Shown: piece by piece, positions 55,145 to 64,000 of the stretch | Position numbering within the stretch: the stretch's first letter is position 1 | How the letters are laid out: each line of letters opens with the position of its first letter | Assembly: GCF_900095265.1 (NCBI RefSeq) | Contig: NZ_LT607652.1 | Span: 220,912 to 284,911 of the forward strand | Direction: 5' to 3' | DNA from: Janthinobacterium sp. UMAB-56 | GTDB lineage: Bacteria > Pseudomonadota > Gammaproteobacteria > Burkholderiales > Burkholderiaceae_D | DNA length: 64,000 nucleotides | Notes under the pieces: model-generated | Database searches by the model: none | What the model was told of the DNA's origin: nothing | The model's input: the letters and a program-made list of their open reading frames with translations, nothing else | Program-made: the position numbers and the translations under genes

Positions 55145-55540
55145 ATGACTGATACCACTGCCCCCACCCTGTACGAGACCATAGGCGGCGCCCCCGTGCT
55201 GCGTGAAATGGTCGACCGTTTTTACGACTTGATGGAACTGGAAGCCGAGTTTGCCGGCATCCGCGTCATGCATCCGCCCTCGACGGACGGTTCGCGCGAC
55301 AAGCTGTATTTCTTCCTGACGGGCTGGATGGGCGGACCGGATTTGTATATCGAGCAATTCGGCCACCCGCGCCTTCGCGCGCGCCACTTGCCTTACGCCA
55401 TCGGCACCAGCGAGCGCGACCAGTGGCTGCGCGCCATGGCCTGGGCCATGGAAGACACGGGCATCGAAGAGTCCCTGCGCGTGCGCCTGATGGAATCGTT
55501 CTATCAGACGGCCGACTGGATGCGCAACAAACCTGACTGA
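55145..55540 (+). CDS. Group II truncated haemoglobin (trHbO type)
   Basis: A 131-residue haem protein. It begins MTDTTAPTLYETIGGAPVLR. It contains VDRFYDLME, then the E-helix region DKLYFFLTGWMGGPDLY with the group-II Trp pattern, and FGHPRLRARHLPYAIG, in which the His of RARH is the proximal haem ligand. Such proteins handle O2, NO or peroxides. I use the ATG at 55145; an ATG three codons earlier (55136) is also possible. It is divergent from the MFS-marR unit and 4 bp upstream of rmuC. Confidence 0.93.
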   Translation: MTDTTAPTLYETIGGAPVLREMVDRFYDLMELEAEFAGIRVMHPPSTDGSRDKLYFFLTGWMGGPDLYIEQFGHPRLRARHLPYAIGTSERDQWLRAMAWAMEDTGIEESLRVRLMESFYQTADWMRNKPD

Positions 55541-55544
55541 TCCC

Positions 55545-56906
55545 ATGAGCCCAATCGAGTTTTACAGCCTGCTGGGCGCCGCCATCGTCGCCATCGTCTT
55601 ATTGCTATTGCTCTTGCTGCGCCCGCGCGGCACCGCCGGCGATGGCGCCACCACGCTGGCGCTGGTGCAGCAGCACCAGCAGCAGAGTCTGGAACGCATC
55701 GACCGGGTCGAGCGCGAAGTGCGGCTGCAACTGCAGGCGTCTGCGCAGGCGACGCGCCAGGATCTGGCCGCCGGCCTGGCACAATTCCAGGCGGCGACCT
55801 TGCAACAGCTCGACAGCCTGCGCACGCAGATGCAGGCGCAGGGGAAAGTCGGGCGCGAGGAACAGGCGCAAAGCCTGGCGCGCTTTGCCGAGAGCACGAA
55901 TCAAACCCTGGCCCAGCTGACAGAATCGAATGCGCAGCGCATGCTGGAAGTGCGCGCCACGCTGGAAAGCAAGATCCGCGACTTGCAGGCCGACAATGGT
56001 GCGCGCCTGGAAGAGATGCGCAAGACGGTCGACGAGAAACTCCATGCGACGCTGGAGACGCGTCTTTCCGCTTCGTTCCAGCAAGTGTCTGAGCGGCTGG
56101 AAAAAGTCCACCAGGGTCTCGGTGAAATGCAGCAGCTGGCGCTGGGCGTGGGCGACCTGAAGCGGGTGCTCACCAACGTCAAAACGCGCGGCACCTGGGG
56201 CGAAGTGCAGCTGGAAATGCTGCTGGAGCAGGTACTCACTGTCGACCAGTACGCCAAGAACGTGGAAACGCTGCCTGGCAGTGGCGCGCGCGTGGAATTC
56301 GCCCTGAAGCTGCCGGGCTTGAGCGATGGCGGTCCGCCCGTCTGGATGCCTATCGATGCGAAATTCCCCAAGGAGCAATACGAGCGCCTGGTCGATGCGG
56401 CCGAGCGGGCCGATGCCGACGGCGTGGCCCTGGCGGGACGCGAGCTGGAACGCGCCGTGCGCGGCGAAGCGAAAACCATCGCCGAGAAATACCTGGCGCC
56501 GCCGCAGACCACCGACTTTGCCATCCTGTTCCTGCCTACGGAAGGCTTGTACGCGGAAGTGTTGCGCCGCCCGGGACTGGCCGACGAATTGCAGCGCGTG
56601 CACCGGGTCAGCATCGCCGGGCCATCCACCCTGACGGCCTTGCTCAACAGTCTGCAAATGGGTTTCCGCACCCTGGCGCTGGAAAAGCGCTCGTCGGAAG
56701 TGTGGCAGGTGCTGGGCGCCGTCAAGACGGAGTTCGGCAAGTTCGGCGACGTGCTGTCGCAAACCCGGCTGACCCTGGAAAAGGCGGCGAAGAATATCGA
56801 AAGCGCGGAAGTACGCAGCCGGCAGATGGCGCGCAAGCTGAAATCCGTGGAAGCCTTGCCGGGCGAAGCGGCTGCCTTGCTGCTGGGTAAGGCGGACGGC
56901 GAATAG
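55545..56906 (+). CDS. rmuC: DNA recombination protein RmuC
   Basis: A 453-residue protein with an N-terminal membrane anchor (about 5-22), a long coiled coil (about 35-200) and a C-terminal restriction-endonuclease-like core. The core has TRGTWGEVQLEMLLEQVL, VWMPIDAKFPKEQYERLVDA and FLPTEGLYAEVLRRPGL. RmuC limits inversions at short inverted repeats. The ATG is 4 bp after the haemoglobin stop, so the two are probably co-transcribed. Confidence 0.94.
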   Translation: MSPIEFYSLLGAAIVAIVLLLLLLLRPRGTAGDGATTLALVQQHQQQSLERIDRVEREVRLQLQASAQATRQDLAAGLAQFQAATLQQLDSLRTQMQAQGKVGREEQAQSLARFAESTNQTLAQLTESNAQRMLEVRATLESKIRDLQADNGARLEEMRKTVDEKLHATLETRLSASFQQVSERLEKVHQGLGEMQQLALGVGDLKRVLTNVKTRGTWGEVQLEMLLEQVLTVDQYAKNVETLPGSGARVEFALKLPGLSDGGPPVWMPIDAKFPKEQYERLVDAAERADADGVALAGRELERAVRGEAKTIAEKYLAPPQTTDFAILFLPTEGLYAEVLRRPGLADELQRVHRVSIAGPSTLTALLNSLQMGFRTLALEKRSSEVWQVLGAVKTEFGKFGDVLSQTRLTLEKAAKNIESAEVRSRQMARKLKSVEALPGEAAALLLGKADGE

Positions 56907-56918
56907 CGCCGTCGGCGT

Positions 56919-57818
56919 TTATGCTGCCGCTGGCCGGCGGCGCAGCGTAGCACTGGCCATCAGCGCCAGGCCCGCCAGCAGCATGGCCCAGGTTTGCGGT
57001 TCCGGCACGGCCGGCAGGGCTGTCGGGCCGGTGGGCGGCAGTGTCGGCAGGATCACGGTGGGTGGCACGATGATGCTGCTGCCCGTCGAGCCAGGCGGCA
57101 AGCCACCGCCACCGCCTGCACCGACTGGCGGCGTGATGCCGCCGGCGGTACGCACATAATCGAAGGGCAGGAAGGGCATGCTTGCCACCTCGGGCGGCAT
57201 GGCGCCGCCCGTGAAAGAACCGCCGCGCAAGGCGTCGGGATTGTCGATCACGGGCACGCCTGCCGCTTCCGGGGCGGCGGGCGCGGCGGCAACGGGTGCT
57301 GCACCGCCGGGAGCGGCACCGCCAGCAGCCGGCGGCGCCGACGCGGGCGCCTGCGTGATACGGCTGACGTTGCGGCAGATCGTCGGTACGAGGATGCACT
57401 GGCCCTGCACGCAATACACGAGTCCCCGTTCCTGCATTTGTTCGTTCCACCCCGCACGCGTGACATTGCGGCAAACGCGGCCCGGTCCGAAATGCATGTC
57501 GCTGATGCGTGCGTTGTAATTGCCCTTGCCGCGGATGGCGTCGCGGCTGATCACCACGATCTCATCGTACTGGCGCGCGCGCATGCGCGCCTTCAATTGT
57601 TCGCGCACTGGCGGCGCGATATCCGTATAGCGGTCTACGGCCGCCACCACGTCACCCATGAATGGGTCAACGCCGGGACGGTTCCAGCTGCAATTTTCCA
57701 GCACGTCGGCCCGTGGCCCCCCTTTTGCATAGGCGGGCAGTGGCGCCAGGGACAACATGCCAAGCAGGCAAGCCGCTCCCAGCATGCTGGCACCCGCGAT
57801 CCATGAGCTGTGTCTCAT
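56919..57818 (-). CDS. MHFG-type PEP-CTERM protein
   Basis: A 299-residue exported protein. The signal peptide is about 1-32 (MRHSSWIAGASMLGA ... AYA). The N-terminal domain has SDMHFGPGRVCRNVTRAGW and QCILVPTICRNVSRI, with four Cys that could form disulfides; this fits the group named for its MHFG motif. An Ala/Gly/Pro-rich linker and the C-terminal signal VPEPQTWAML, hydrophobic helix and LRRRPAAA follow. The start at 57818 follows AGGAAA. The function is unknown; exosortase processing is inferred. Confidence 0.82.
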   Translation of the reverse strand: MRHSSWIAGASMLGAACLLGMLSLAPLPAYAKGGPRADVLENCSWNRPGVDPFMGDVVAAVDRYTDIAPPVREQLKARMRARQYDEIVVISRDAIRGKGNYNARISDMHFGPGRVCRNVTRAGWNEQMQERGLVYCVQGQCILVPTICRNVSRITQAPASAPPAAGGAAPGGAAPVAAAPAAPEAAGVPVIDNPDALRGGSFTGGAMPPEVASMPFLPFDYVRTAGGITPPVGAGGGGGLPPGSTGSSIIVPPTVILPTLPPTGPTALPAVPEPQTWAMLLAGLALMASATLRRRPAAA

Positions 57819-58130
57819 TGTTAGTTTCCTCGTGAAAACAATATCAAAATTGAACTTTTCTATAAGTTCGAATGTTATCACCAAAGAAACTTCAATATCA
57901 ACTAATAAATAAAATTATTGCAATTAGTGTTGTGTTTATTGATTCGATATTTGTGGAAATAATTAATATTATTATCTGTGTATGCAAGCAGTTGCCGCGC
58001 AGGAGGGGATTGCGAAAGGCTAATGCAAGCGGCCCGCACAGGGCGGGCCGTTGGTGAAGAGGAGGGGAAGCAGGCGGCGGAGTGTGGAATGCGGCCCGGC
58101 CAGCGCGTCAGCCTGGCCGGCGCTGGCGGA
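57819..58130. other. 312-bp intergenic region between the MHFG PEP-CTERM gene and mobA-moeA
   Basis: The right two thirds of 57819-58000 are very AT-rich and should hold the PEP-CTERM promoter. Two GC hairpins follow, CGGCCCGC/GCGGGCCG (58030-58050) and CCAGCGC/GCGCTGG (58100-58126), which may help end the mobA-moeA transcript. No gene is evident. Confidence 0.45.
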
Positions 58131-59978
58131 TCAGGTCAATCCATGGAATAGCACGATATCGACGAGGTCTCCAGCCGCCACCTGACCTTGCGCTTCATGC
58201 AGCACGATCATGCAATTGGCTTGCGTCATCGAGCGCAGGATGCCGGAGCCTTGCGCCCCCGTCACGCGCACGTGCTGGCGTCCGTCCGCGCCGCGCTCGA
58301 CGATGCCGCGCTGGTATTCGGTGCGGCCGCGTTTCTTGCGGATGGGCGCTTGCGCCACCACTTGCATCAGCGGCAAGGTGGACGTCTCCGCATCGGCCCC
58401 CATCAGGCGCAGCAAGGCCGGGCGGGCGAGGAAATAAAACGCCGCCATCACAGCCACGGGGTTGCCGGGCAGGCCCAGCAGCAAAGCCGTGTCGTTTTCG
58501 CTGGCAATCTGGCCAAAGGCCATGGGGCGCCCCGGGCGCATGTTGATTTGCCAGAAGGCCACTTCACCGAGACGCGCCAGGATCTCGCGCGTGAAATCGG
58601 CCGCGCCGCTCGAGACGCCGCCCGAGGTGATGATGACGTCGGCCTTGGCGCAGGCGCCGCGCAAGGCTGCTTCCAGCGCTTGCGGCGCATCCTTGACGAT
58701 GCCCATGTCGAGCACTTCGCAACCCAGGCGGCTCAGCATGCCCAGCAGGGTGTAGCGGTTGCTGTCATAGATGCAGCCAGCGGCGAGCGGCTCGCCGATC
58801 GAGCGCAATTCGTCGCCGGTGGAAAAACAGGCCACGCGCAGGCGCCGGCGCACGGCCACCGAGGCGATGCCCAGCGAAGCGAGCAGACCCAGTTCGGCCG
58901 GTCCGAGTAGCTTGCCTTGCAGCAGCGCAGGCTGGCCTTGCATCAAGTCTTCACCCTTGAAACGGCGGTTGTCGCCGGGGCGGATGCAGTCCGGTGCCAG
59001 CCTAATGCTGCTTGCGCTGGCCTGCTGCACCAGTTCCTGCGGCACCACGCTGTCGCAGCCGTCCGGCATGACGGCGCCCGTCATGATGCGCGCGCATTGC
59101 CCGCGTCCAACTTTGACTGTGCCGGGGCGGCCGGCCAGGATGGTATCGACCACTGTCAGGGTCAGCGCAACATCGCCACCGAGGTCGGCCCCATGCAAGG
59201 CATAGCCATCCATGGCGGAATTGTCGTGCGCGGGCACGCTGATGGGCGAGATGATGTCGGCCGCCAAAATGCGCTCGAACGCTTGCGGCAGCGGCAAGGT
59301 TTCAATCTCGGCCACGGGCGCGACCGTATCGGCCAGGATGGCTTGCGCCATCGGCACGGACAGGTCCTGCGCCTGCAGGGCGGCCAGTTCGTCCGGGGTA
59401 TTGATATTGCCGAACGCGCCATGGTTGTCGAAGAGCACCTCGGCCAGTTTCAAGGCGCCGTGCCAGGTACGCATGCGGCGTTCGCCGGCAGCCAGGTAGG
59501 CATCGAGCTGGGGCAGGGCCGAGGTTTTCACCAGGCAAAAGACGGGGTGGGGGCGGCGCACGGCCGATCCCGTCGCCGGATCGATTTCCTCGGTGACGGC
59601 GATGGCCAGGTCGGCATCGTGTTCGATGAGACCGGCGGCCAGGCGCGCCGCCAGGTCGGGCGGCAGCAGGGGCGAGTCGCACGGCACGCTGAGCAGGTAG
59701 GGCGTGGTGGCGTGCTGCATGGCGCTATGCAAGCCGGCCAGCGGGCCCAGTTGGCCCGGCAGCGCATCTGGCCACACGGGCAGGCCGAAGCGCGCATAGT
59801 CACCGGCATCGGCGTGGACACTGATGGCCAGCTGTCCCACTTGCGGCGCCAGGCGCTGCAGCACGTGGCGCGCCAGGGGCTGGCCATGCAGCGGCAGCAT
59901 GCCCTTGTCGCGCTGGCCCATGCGCGTGCCGAGGCCGCCAGCCAGGAGCAGGCCGGTAATGTCGTGTTTGTTGATCAT
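58131..59978 (-). CDS. MobA-MoeA fusion: molybdenum cofactor guanylyltransferase / molybdopterin molybdenumtransferase
   Basis: A 615-residue two-domain enzyme. Residues of about 1-195 are MobA, which links GMP to Mo-molybdopterin: GLLLAGGLGTRMGQRDKGML, then GPLAGLHSAM and SVPCDSPLLPPDLA. Residues of about 205-615 are MoeA, which inserts molybdate into adenylated molybdopterin: SVPAHDNSAMDGYAL, GRGQCARIMTGAVMPDGCD, FSTGDEL, ITSGGVSSGAADF and LLGLPGNPVAVMAAFY. I use the ATG at 59978 (MINKHDITGL). The usual order of reactions is MoeA then MobA. It lies downstream of moaA on the same strand. Confidence 0.93.
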   Translation of the reverse strand: MINKHDITGLLLAGGLGTRMGQRDKGMLPLHGQPLARHVLQRLAPQVGQLAISVHADAGDYARFGLPVWPDALPGQLGPLAGLHSAMQHATTPYLLSVPCDSPLLPPDLAARLAAGLIEHDADLAIAVTEEIDPATGSAVRRPHPVFCLVKTSALPQLDAYLAAGERRMRTWHGALKLAEVLFDNHGAFGNINTPDELAALQAQDLSVPMAQAILADTVAPVAEIETLPLPQAFERILAADIISPISVPAHDNSAMDGYALHGADLGGDVALTLTVVDTILAGRPGTVKVGRGQCARIMTGAVMPDGCDSVVPQELVQQASASSIRLAPDCIRPGDNRRFKGEDLMQGQPALLQGKLLGPAELGLLASLGIASVAVRRRLRVACFSTGDELRSIGEPLAAGCIYDSNRYTLLGMLSRLGCEVLDMGIVKDAPQALEAALRGACAKADVIITSGGVSSGAADFTREILARLGEVAFWQINMRPGRPMAFGQIASENDTALLLGLPGNPVAVMAAFYFLARPALLRLMGADAETSTLPLMQVVAQAPIRKKRGRTEYQRGIVERGADGRQHVRVTGAQGSGILRSMTQANCMIVLHEAQGQVAAGDLVDIVLFHGLT

Positions 59979-60040
59979 GTCAGGTAGGAAAATGGATGCA
60001 CGCGCCATGGTAGCAGCGGCGCGCGTGCGTTGCGCCCGAT

Positions 60041-61162
60041 TCAGCCGCCGATATACGACATTTCCACTTTCTTTTTACCCTGCTCAAGTGCGCCGCCCGT
60101 CAAATCCGTCTGGCTGGTGCGCAATTGCGAATAGCGGTCGCCGCGGCCGCGCCACAACTGCGCCACGGCCGAGGAAATTTCCGCGTCGCTGCGGCCACCG
60201 CGCAGCAGGCTGCGCAAGTCGTGGCCGCTGCTGGCGAACAAACACGTGTACAGCTTGCCTTCGGTCGAGAGGCGAGCGCGGCTGCAATCGCCGCAGAAAG
60301 CTTGCGTAACGCTGGAAATGAGGCCGATTTCGCCGCTGCCATCGGCGTAGCGCCAGCGCGCCGCCGTCTCGCCCGCGTAATTGGGATCGATGGGCAGCAA
60401 GGGCATGTGCAAGGCGATGCGCCGCACGACTTCGGCCGAAGGGATGACTTCCTGCAAGTTCCAGCCGTTCGAGGCGCCCACATCCATGTATTCAATGAAG
60501 CGCAAGATATAGGGCGTGCCCTGGAAGTGGCGTGCCATGGGGACGATTTCCTGCTCGTTCATGCCGGCCTTGACGACCATATTGATCTTGATGGGTCCCA
60601 GGCCCGCCGCATGCGCCGCAGCTATGCCGCCCAGCACGTCGGCCACGGCGAAGTCGACATCGTTCATGCGCTTGAAGGTGGCGTCGTCGAGCGAATCGAG
60701 TGAGACGGTGACTCGGTTCAGGCCCGCATCCTTCAAGGCCTGCGCCTTTCTGGCCAGCAGGGAACCGTTGCTCGTCAGGGTCAGGTCCAGCGGCTGGCCC
60801 GAGGGTGTGCGCAGTTCGGCCAGCATGGCGATGAGCTTTTCGATATTCTTGCGCAGCAGTGGCTCGCCGCCCGTCAGGCGGATCTTTTCCACGCCGTGCG
60901 CCACGAACAGGCGGGCGATGCGCGTGATTTCTTCGAACGACAGCAAATCCGTGTGCGGCAGATACACATGGTTCTTGTCGAACACTTCCTTCGGCATGCA
61001 ATACACGCAACGGAAATTGCAGCGGTCGGTAATCGAGATGCGCAGGTCGTGCAGGGGCCGGCCCAGGCTGTCGGCCACGTTGCCGCTGGGGCTTTCCAGC
61101 CGCGCGGGGATCGCCAAAGGCCCGTTGCGGGCCTCGGCGAGGTAGATAATCTTGTCAGCCAT
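60041..61162 (-). CDS. moaA: GTP 3',8-cyclase MoaA
   Basis: A 373-residue radical SAM enzyme that starts molybdenum cofactor synthesis from GTP. The N-terminal SAM cluster is [12 protein letters not shown], and [16 protein letters not shown] follows. The C-terminal second cluster uses Cys in [20 protein letters not shown]. The protein ends in SYIGG, the double-Gly tail needed for function in this family. It is 62 bp upstream of mobA-moeA and 29 bp downstream of chrA. Confidence 0.96.
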   Translation of the reverse strand: MADKIIYLAEARNGPLAIPARLESPSGNVADSLGRPLHDLRISITDRCNFRCVYCMPKEVFDKNHVYLPHTDLLSFEEITRIARLFVAHGVEKIRLTGGEPLLRKNIEKLIAMLAELRTPSGQPLDLTLTSNGSLLARKAQALKDAGLNRVTVSLDSLDDATFKRMNDVDFAVADVLGGIAAAHAAGLGPIKINMVVKAGMNEQEIVPMARHFQGTPYILRFIEYMDVGASNGWNLQEVIPSAEVVRRIALHMPLLPIDPNYAGETAARWRYADGSGEIGLISSVTQAFCGDCSRARLSTEGKLYTCLFASSGHDLRSLLRGGRSDAEISSAVAQLWRGRGDRYSQLRTSQTDLTGGALEQGKKKVEMSYIGG

Positions 61163-61191
61163 GAAAGGTGATGCCGTTTACGTAAAGTCGT

Positions 61192-62532
61192 TCAAGGCAG
61201 ATACGATAGCACGAGGCCGAAGATGGCACAGGCGAGCAGCAATTTGATGGTGCCCACTTGAAACCTGAGCAGCGCCACGCCGGCCGCCAGGGCGATGGCG
61301 ATGGCCAGCCAGTCCCAGTGCGGCTGCGGGTTTTCTTGCCAGAAGACATGGCGGCCAAAGAACAGGGCCAGGCTGGCAATGACGCCCACCACGGCCGCCG
61401 AGATGGCCGTCAGGGGCGCACTCAGGCGCAGGTTGCCGCGCGACGCTTCCACCAGGGGGGCGCCGGCCAGGATGAAGATGAACGAAGGCAGGAAAGTGAA
61501 CCAGCTGGCGACCAGCGCGCCGCACACGCCCGCCAGCCACAGGTGCTCACCAGTGATGCCTGCCGCATGGCTCCAGCCGCCCACGAAGCCGATGAAGGCG
61601 ACGATCATGATCAGCGGGCCGGGCGTCGTTTCGCCCAGCGCCAGTCCATCCATCATCTGCGCGCTGCTGATCCAGTGGTAGTGCTCGGCAGCGCCCTGCA
61701 CCAGGTAGGGCAGCACGGCATACGCGCCGCCGAAGGTGAGCAGGGCCGCCTTGCTGAAAAACATGCCCATCTGCGCCAGAGGCTGGCCTGTCCCGCCCGC
61801 CAGCGCCAGGCCCAGCCAGGTAATGAAAGCCAGCACCAGGCCCACGGCGGCCGTGCCCAGCAGGCGCGGCCATTTGAGCTGCGCGTGCTCCGGCGCGGGC
61901 GTGTCGTCATCGATCAGGGCGGCGCCGTAGCGGGCCGCGCCGCCGTGTTGCGTGCTGCCACCATGAAAGTGGGTCGGCAGCCAGCGCCCGCCCGCCATGC
62001 CCAGCAGAGCGGCGACGAGCACGATCAGTGGAAAAGGCAGCCGTAGCACGGCGATGGCGACCAATGCGCCCACCGCGATGGCGATCAGGCCGGGGCTGCA
62101 CAGGGTGCGCCGGCCCAGACGCCATGCGGCCGCCAGCACGATGGCGACGACGGCCGGCTTGATGCCATACAGGATGGCGGCGATGGCGCCCACATGGCCA
62201 TACGCCATGTAGAGCCAGGACAGGGTGATCAGCAACAGCAGCGAGGGCAGCAGGAATAGCAGGCCGGCCAGCAGGGCGCCGCGCGTGCGGTGCATCAGCC
62301 AGCCGATGTAAATGGCCAGCTGGGTCGCTTCCGGTCCCGGCAGCAGCATGCAGTAATTCAGGGCATGCAAGAAGCGCCGCTCGGAAATCCAGCGCCGCTT
62401 TTCCACCAGTTCCGCATGCATCATGGCGATTTGCCCTGCCGGGCCGCCAAAGCTGACGCAGCCCAGCTTGAGCCAGTACCAGAAGGCGCTGCGCAGGCTG
62501 ACGGGGGCGGGAGGCGGAAGGTTCTCGTGCAT
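61192..62532 (-). CDS. chrA: Chromate transporter ChrA
   Basis: A 446-residue, two-domain (long-chain) CHR protein with about ten membrane segments. The N-terminal half has LGCVSFGGPAGQIAMMHAEL, ALNYCMLLPGPEATQLAIYI and a paired helix repeat. The C-terminal half repeats the pattern with LLTFGGAYAVLPYL and LALGETTPGPLIMIVAFIGF. It exports chromate, using the sulfate-like oxyanion path. I use the ATG at 62532 (MHENLPPPAP). It is upstream of moaA on the same strand. Confidence 0.93.
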   Translation of the reverse strand: MHENLPPPAPVSLRSAFWYWLKLGCVSFGGPAGQIAMMHAELVEKRRWISERRFLHALNYCMLLPGPEATQLAIYIGWLMHRTRGALLAGLLFLLPSLLLLITLSWLYMAYGHVGAIAAILYGIKPAVVAIVLAAAWRLGRRTLCSPGLIAIAVGALVAIAVLRLPFPLIVLVAALLGMAGGRWLPTHFHGGSTQHGGAARYGAALIDDDTPAPEHAQLKWPRLLGTAAVGLVLAFITWLGLALAGGTGQPLAQMGMFFSKAALLTFGGAYAVLPYLVQGAAEHYHWISSAQMMDGLALGETTPGPLIMIVAFIGFVGGWSHAAGITGEHLWLAGVCGALVASWFTFLPSFIFILAGAPLVEASRGNLRLSAPLTAISAAVVGVIASLALFFGRHVFWQENPQPHWDWLAIAIALAAGVALLRFQVGTIKLLLACAIFGLVLSYLP

Positions 62533-62560
62533 GGCGGCTGGCTGGCAAAGGTGGGGACGT

Positions 62561-62591
62561 AAAAAAGGGGAAGCCTGAGCTTCCCCTTTCA
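62561..62591 (-). terminator. Terminator after rne
   Basis: AAAGGGGAAGC (62564-62574) pairs with GCTTCCCCTTT (62579-62589). Read on the minus strand the stem is followed by T residues (complement of 62561-62566), ending the rne transcript before chrA. Confidence 0.85.
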
Positions 62592-62620
62592 TCATTGGCG
62601 GCAGGGCGAACCCGGCACGC

Positions 62621-64000
62621 TTATGGGCGTTGCGTGTTGACCTGGATCAACGGCTCATCCGATTGCGGCGGCAATGGCTTGCGCTCGCGCGGCTTGCGGA
62701 CCGGGGCAACTGCCTTGGCAGCGGCTTCCTGCGCCAGGCGCAGTTTTTCCGGATCAGTGGCAGCCAGGGTCAGGCCGGCCGAACCGAGCACCGCATTCAA
62801 GTCCAGCGGCGCGGCCACTGGCGCTGGAGCCGGAGCTACAGGAGCAGGAGCCACTACAGGTGCTGGCGCTGGTGCAGGAGGAGCCACCACCGGTGCGGCT
62901 TCCACCACGACAGGTGCTGCTTCGGCTACTGGCGCTTCTTCGCTCACGGCGATGGCTTCCACCAGTGGCGCAGCTTCTACCTCGGGCACGGCTTCCATGA
63001 TGATTTCCGCTGGTGCCGGTGCCGCTTCCGCTTTCTCGGCAAAGCTGTACTCGGCAACGGGCGCTGGTTCGACAGCGGCTGACGTAACTTGCGCTACAGC
63101 AACGACGGCTTCAACAGGCGCTTCCGGTACGATCACTGCGGCGACTGGCGCAGCTTCTGCGGCAGGAGCAGCTTCTTCGACCTTGGCAGCTTCCACAACG
63201 TCGACCACGTCGACCACTTCCGCCACGGCGGCTGGCGTTGCGACGGCAGCTTCCACTGGCGCAGCGACGGCGACGACAGCGGCGGCGGCCACTGGGGCCG
63301 CATCAGCAGCAGCTTGCGGTGCCGGAGCGACCGTAAAGCTGATCACCGGCGCGTCCTGGCCATCGTTTTCACCGTTTGCCGATTCGATCAGCTCGCCCGT
63401 TTCACGGTCGCGGCGGTTGCGGTTGCGGCCACCACGACGACGGCGGCGGCGCGGTTCTTCGCCTTCCGCGTCGTTTTCCGTCTCGTCGCCTTCAGGACCG
63501 GCATTTGCCGGTGCTTTCAGCAGGTTCGCCGGTGCGGCGTCGGATTCAGGGCCGTTTGACGCCACGACCACGTTGACGGCGCTGGCACTGGCGCCAAGCA
63601 GGGCCAGTTCGTCAGCTTTCACTTCAGCCACAACAGCCTTGTCGGCGCGTGGTTCGCGTCCTTCGCGTGGCTGGCGTGGCGGACGCTCGGCGCGTTCCGG
63701 ACGCTCTGCGCGCTCGGGACGTTCCGCGCGTTCCGGACGTTCGCCGCGCTCGCGTGGCGCCGCCGTTGCATCGACGGCTTCGCGCGCTTCACGCGGTTCG
63801 CGTGGCGGACGCGGTGGGCGTGGCGGACGGGCCGCTTTTTCCAGTGCTTCCGCTTCTTTCGTTGCATCGTCCTGGGCTGGGCGGCCTTGGCCCGGTTCGC
63901 GTTCTTCGCGGCCAGGCTTGCCGTTGCGGCCACGGCCACGCGGGCCACGGCTGTTGCGGTCGCCACGGTCGGTGCCGGCCGGCTTGGCTGGGGCGACAGG
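62621..64000 (-). CDS. rne: Ribonuclease E, C-terminal scaffold region (5' part outside the window)
   Basis: About 459 codons of the 3' end are visible; the catalytic domain lies beyond position 64000. The frame is continuous through the window edge. It opens with Arg-rich RNA-binding segments (GDRNSRGPRGRGRNG, then PRPPRPPREPREAREA), then near-repeats of ERPERA, and RRRRRRGGRNRNRRDRET. A very long Ala/Val/Pro/Glu-rich disordered region (about 300 residues) follows, and the end is PLIQVNTQRP. This layout is that of RNase E, which scaffolds the degradosome. The shorter frame starting at 63631 is only a GTG inside this gene. Confidence 0.9.
   Translation of the reverse strand, partial: PVAPAKPAGTDRGDRNSRGPRGRGRNGKPGREEREPGQGRPAQDDATKEAEALEKAARPPRPPRPPREPREAREAVDATAAPRERGERPERAERPERAERPERAERPPRQPREGREPRADKAVVAEVKADELALLGASASAVNVVVASNGPESDAAPANLLKAPANAGPEGDETENDAEGEEPRRRRRRGGRNRNRRDRETGELIESANGENDGQDAPVISFTVAPAPQAAADAAPVAAAAVVAVAAPVEAAVATPAAVAEVVDVVDVVEAAKVEEAAPAAEAAPVAAVIVPEAPVEAVVAVAQVTSAAVEPAPVAEYSFAEKAEAAPAPAEIIMEAVPEVEAAPLVEAIAVSEEAPVAEAAPVVVEAAPVVAPPAPAPAPVVAPAPVAPAPAPVAAPLDLNAVLGSAGLTLAATDPEKLRLAQEAAAKAVAPVRKPRERKPLPPQSDEPLIQVNTQRP

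Noticed and set aside
63619..63966. Lys/Arg/His-rich minus-strand frame near the right edge
   Set aside because: It is rne read in another frame. The rne frame is continuous through this region and gives sensible Arg/Pro/Glu repeats.

Overview
The window reads as high-GC chromosomal DNA from a betaproteobacterium of the Oxalobacteraceae, most likely Janthinobacterium or a close relative such as Duganella or Massilia. The evidence is the gene order ribF-ileS-lspA-coaBC-dut, two PEP-CTERM proteins, a tonB-exbB-exbD-exbD-TPR cluster, and above all a CqsA/LqsA-type alpha-hydroxyketone synthase divergent from a sensor kinase and an LqsR-like regulator. That last arrangement is the one known in Janthinobacterium as JQS (jqsA, jqsS, jqsR). 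The genus is inferred; no 16S gene is present.

Layout. 0-9 kb: end of an RBBP9-type hydrolase, a 1-Cys peroxiredoxin, the sulfate-uptake operon cysT-cysW-cysA with cysB, a small DUF2185/MmcQ pair, a PEP-CTERM protein and a TonB-dependent receptor. 9-13 kb: a Tas-type aldo-keto reductase gene that once followed pyrD is split by about 1.47 kb of lower-GC DNA carrying a frameshifted WHH-nuclease toxin module and an intact DUF7716-like putative immunity gene. 13-19 kb: a Tricorn-like protease, the two N-degron transferases bpt and aat, a Nudix hydrolase, and two identical initiator tRNA genes. 19-28 kb: an XRE regulator divergent from an MFS exporter, a Tat-exported molybdenum hydroxylase (IorAB-like), an ECF sigma/anti-sigma pair with a COG4315 protein, an AlkA-like glycosylase and XdhC. 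28-36 kb: an M48-like lipoprotein, dut, coaBC, lspA, ileS and ribF. 36-40 kb: the Ton energy-transduction operon. 40-45 kb: the stress operon prkA-yeaH-spoVR. 45-49 kb: a purine deaminase and an FtsX-type permease. 49-53 kb: the JQS locus. 53-57 kb: an MFS/GIY-YIG/MarR operon divergent from a truncated haemoglobin, then rmuC. 57-64 kb: a second PEP-CTERM protein (MHFG type), a mobA-moeA fusion, moaA, chrA and the 3' part of rne.

Connections. Molybdenum-cofactor synthesis (moaA, mobA-moeA) and XdhC serve enzymes such as the IorAB-like oxidoreductase. The Ton operon powers receptors such as the one at 6.5-8.9 kb. The JQS locus carries an FNR/ANR-like half-symmetric box between jqsS and jqsA, suggesting that quorum sensing may be tied to oxygen. 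A MarR-type palindrome lies inside the spacer of the predicted haemoglobin promoter and upstream of the MFS-MarR operon, suggesting one switch for both. The most unusual structure is the toxin/immunity island inside the aldo-keto reductase gene.

All gene calls rest on reading translated sequence and recalled family motifs; no database search was run.
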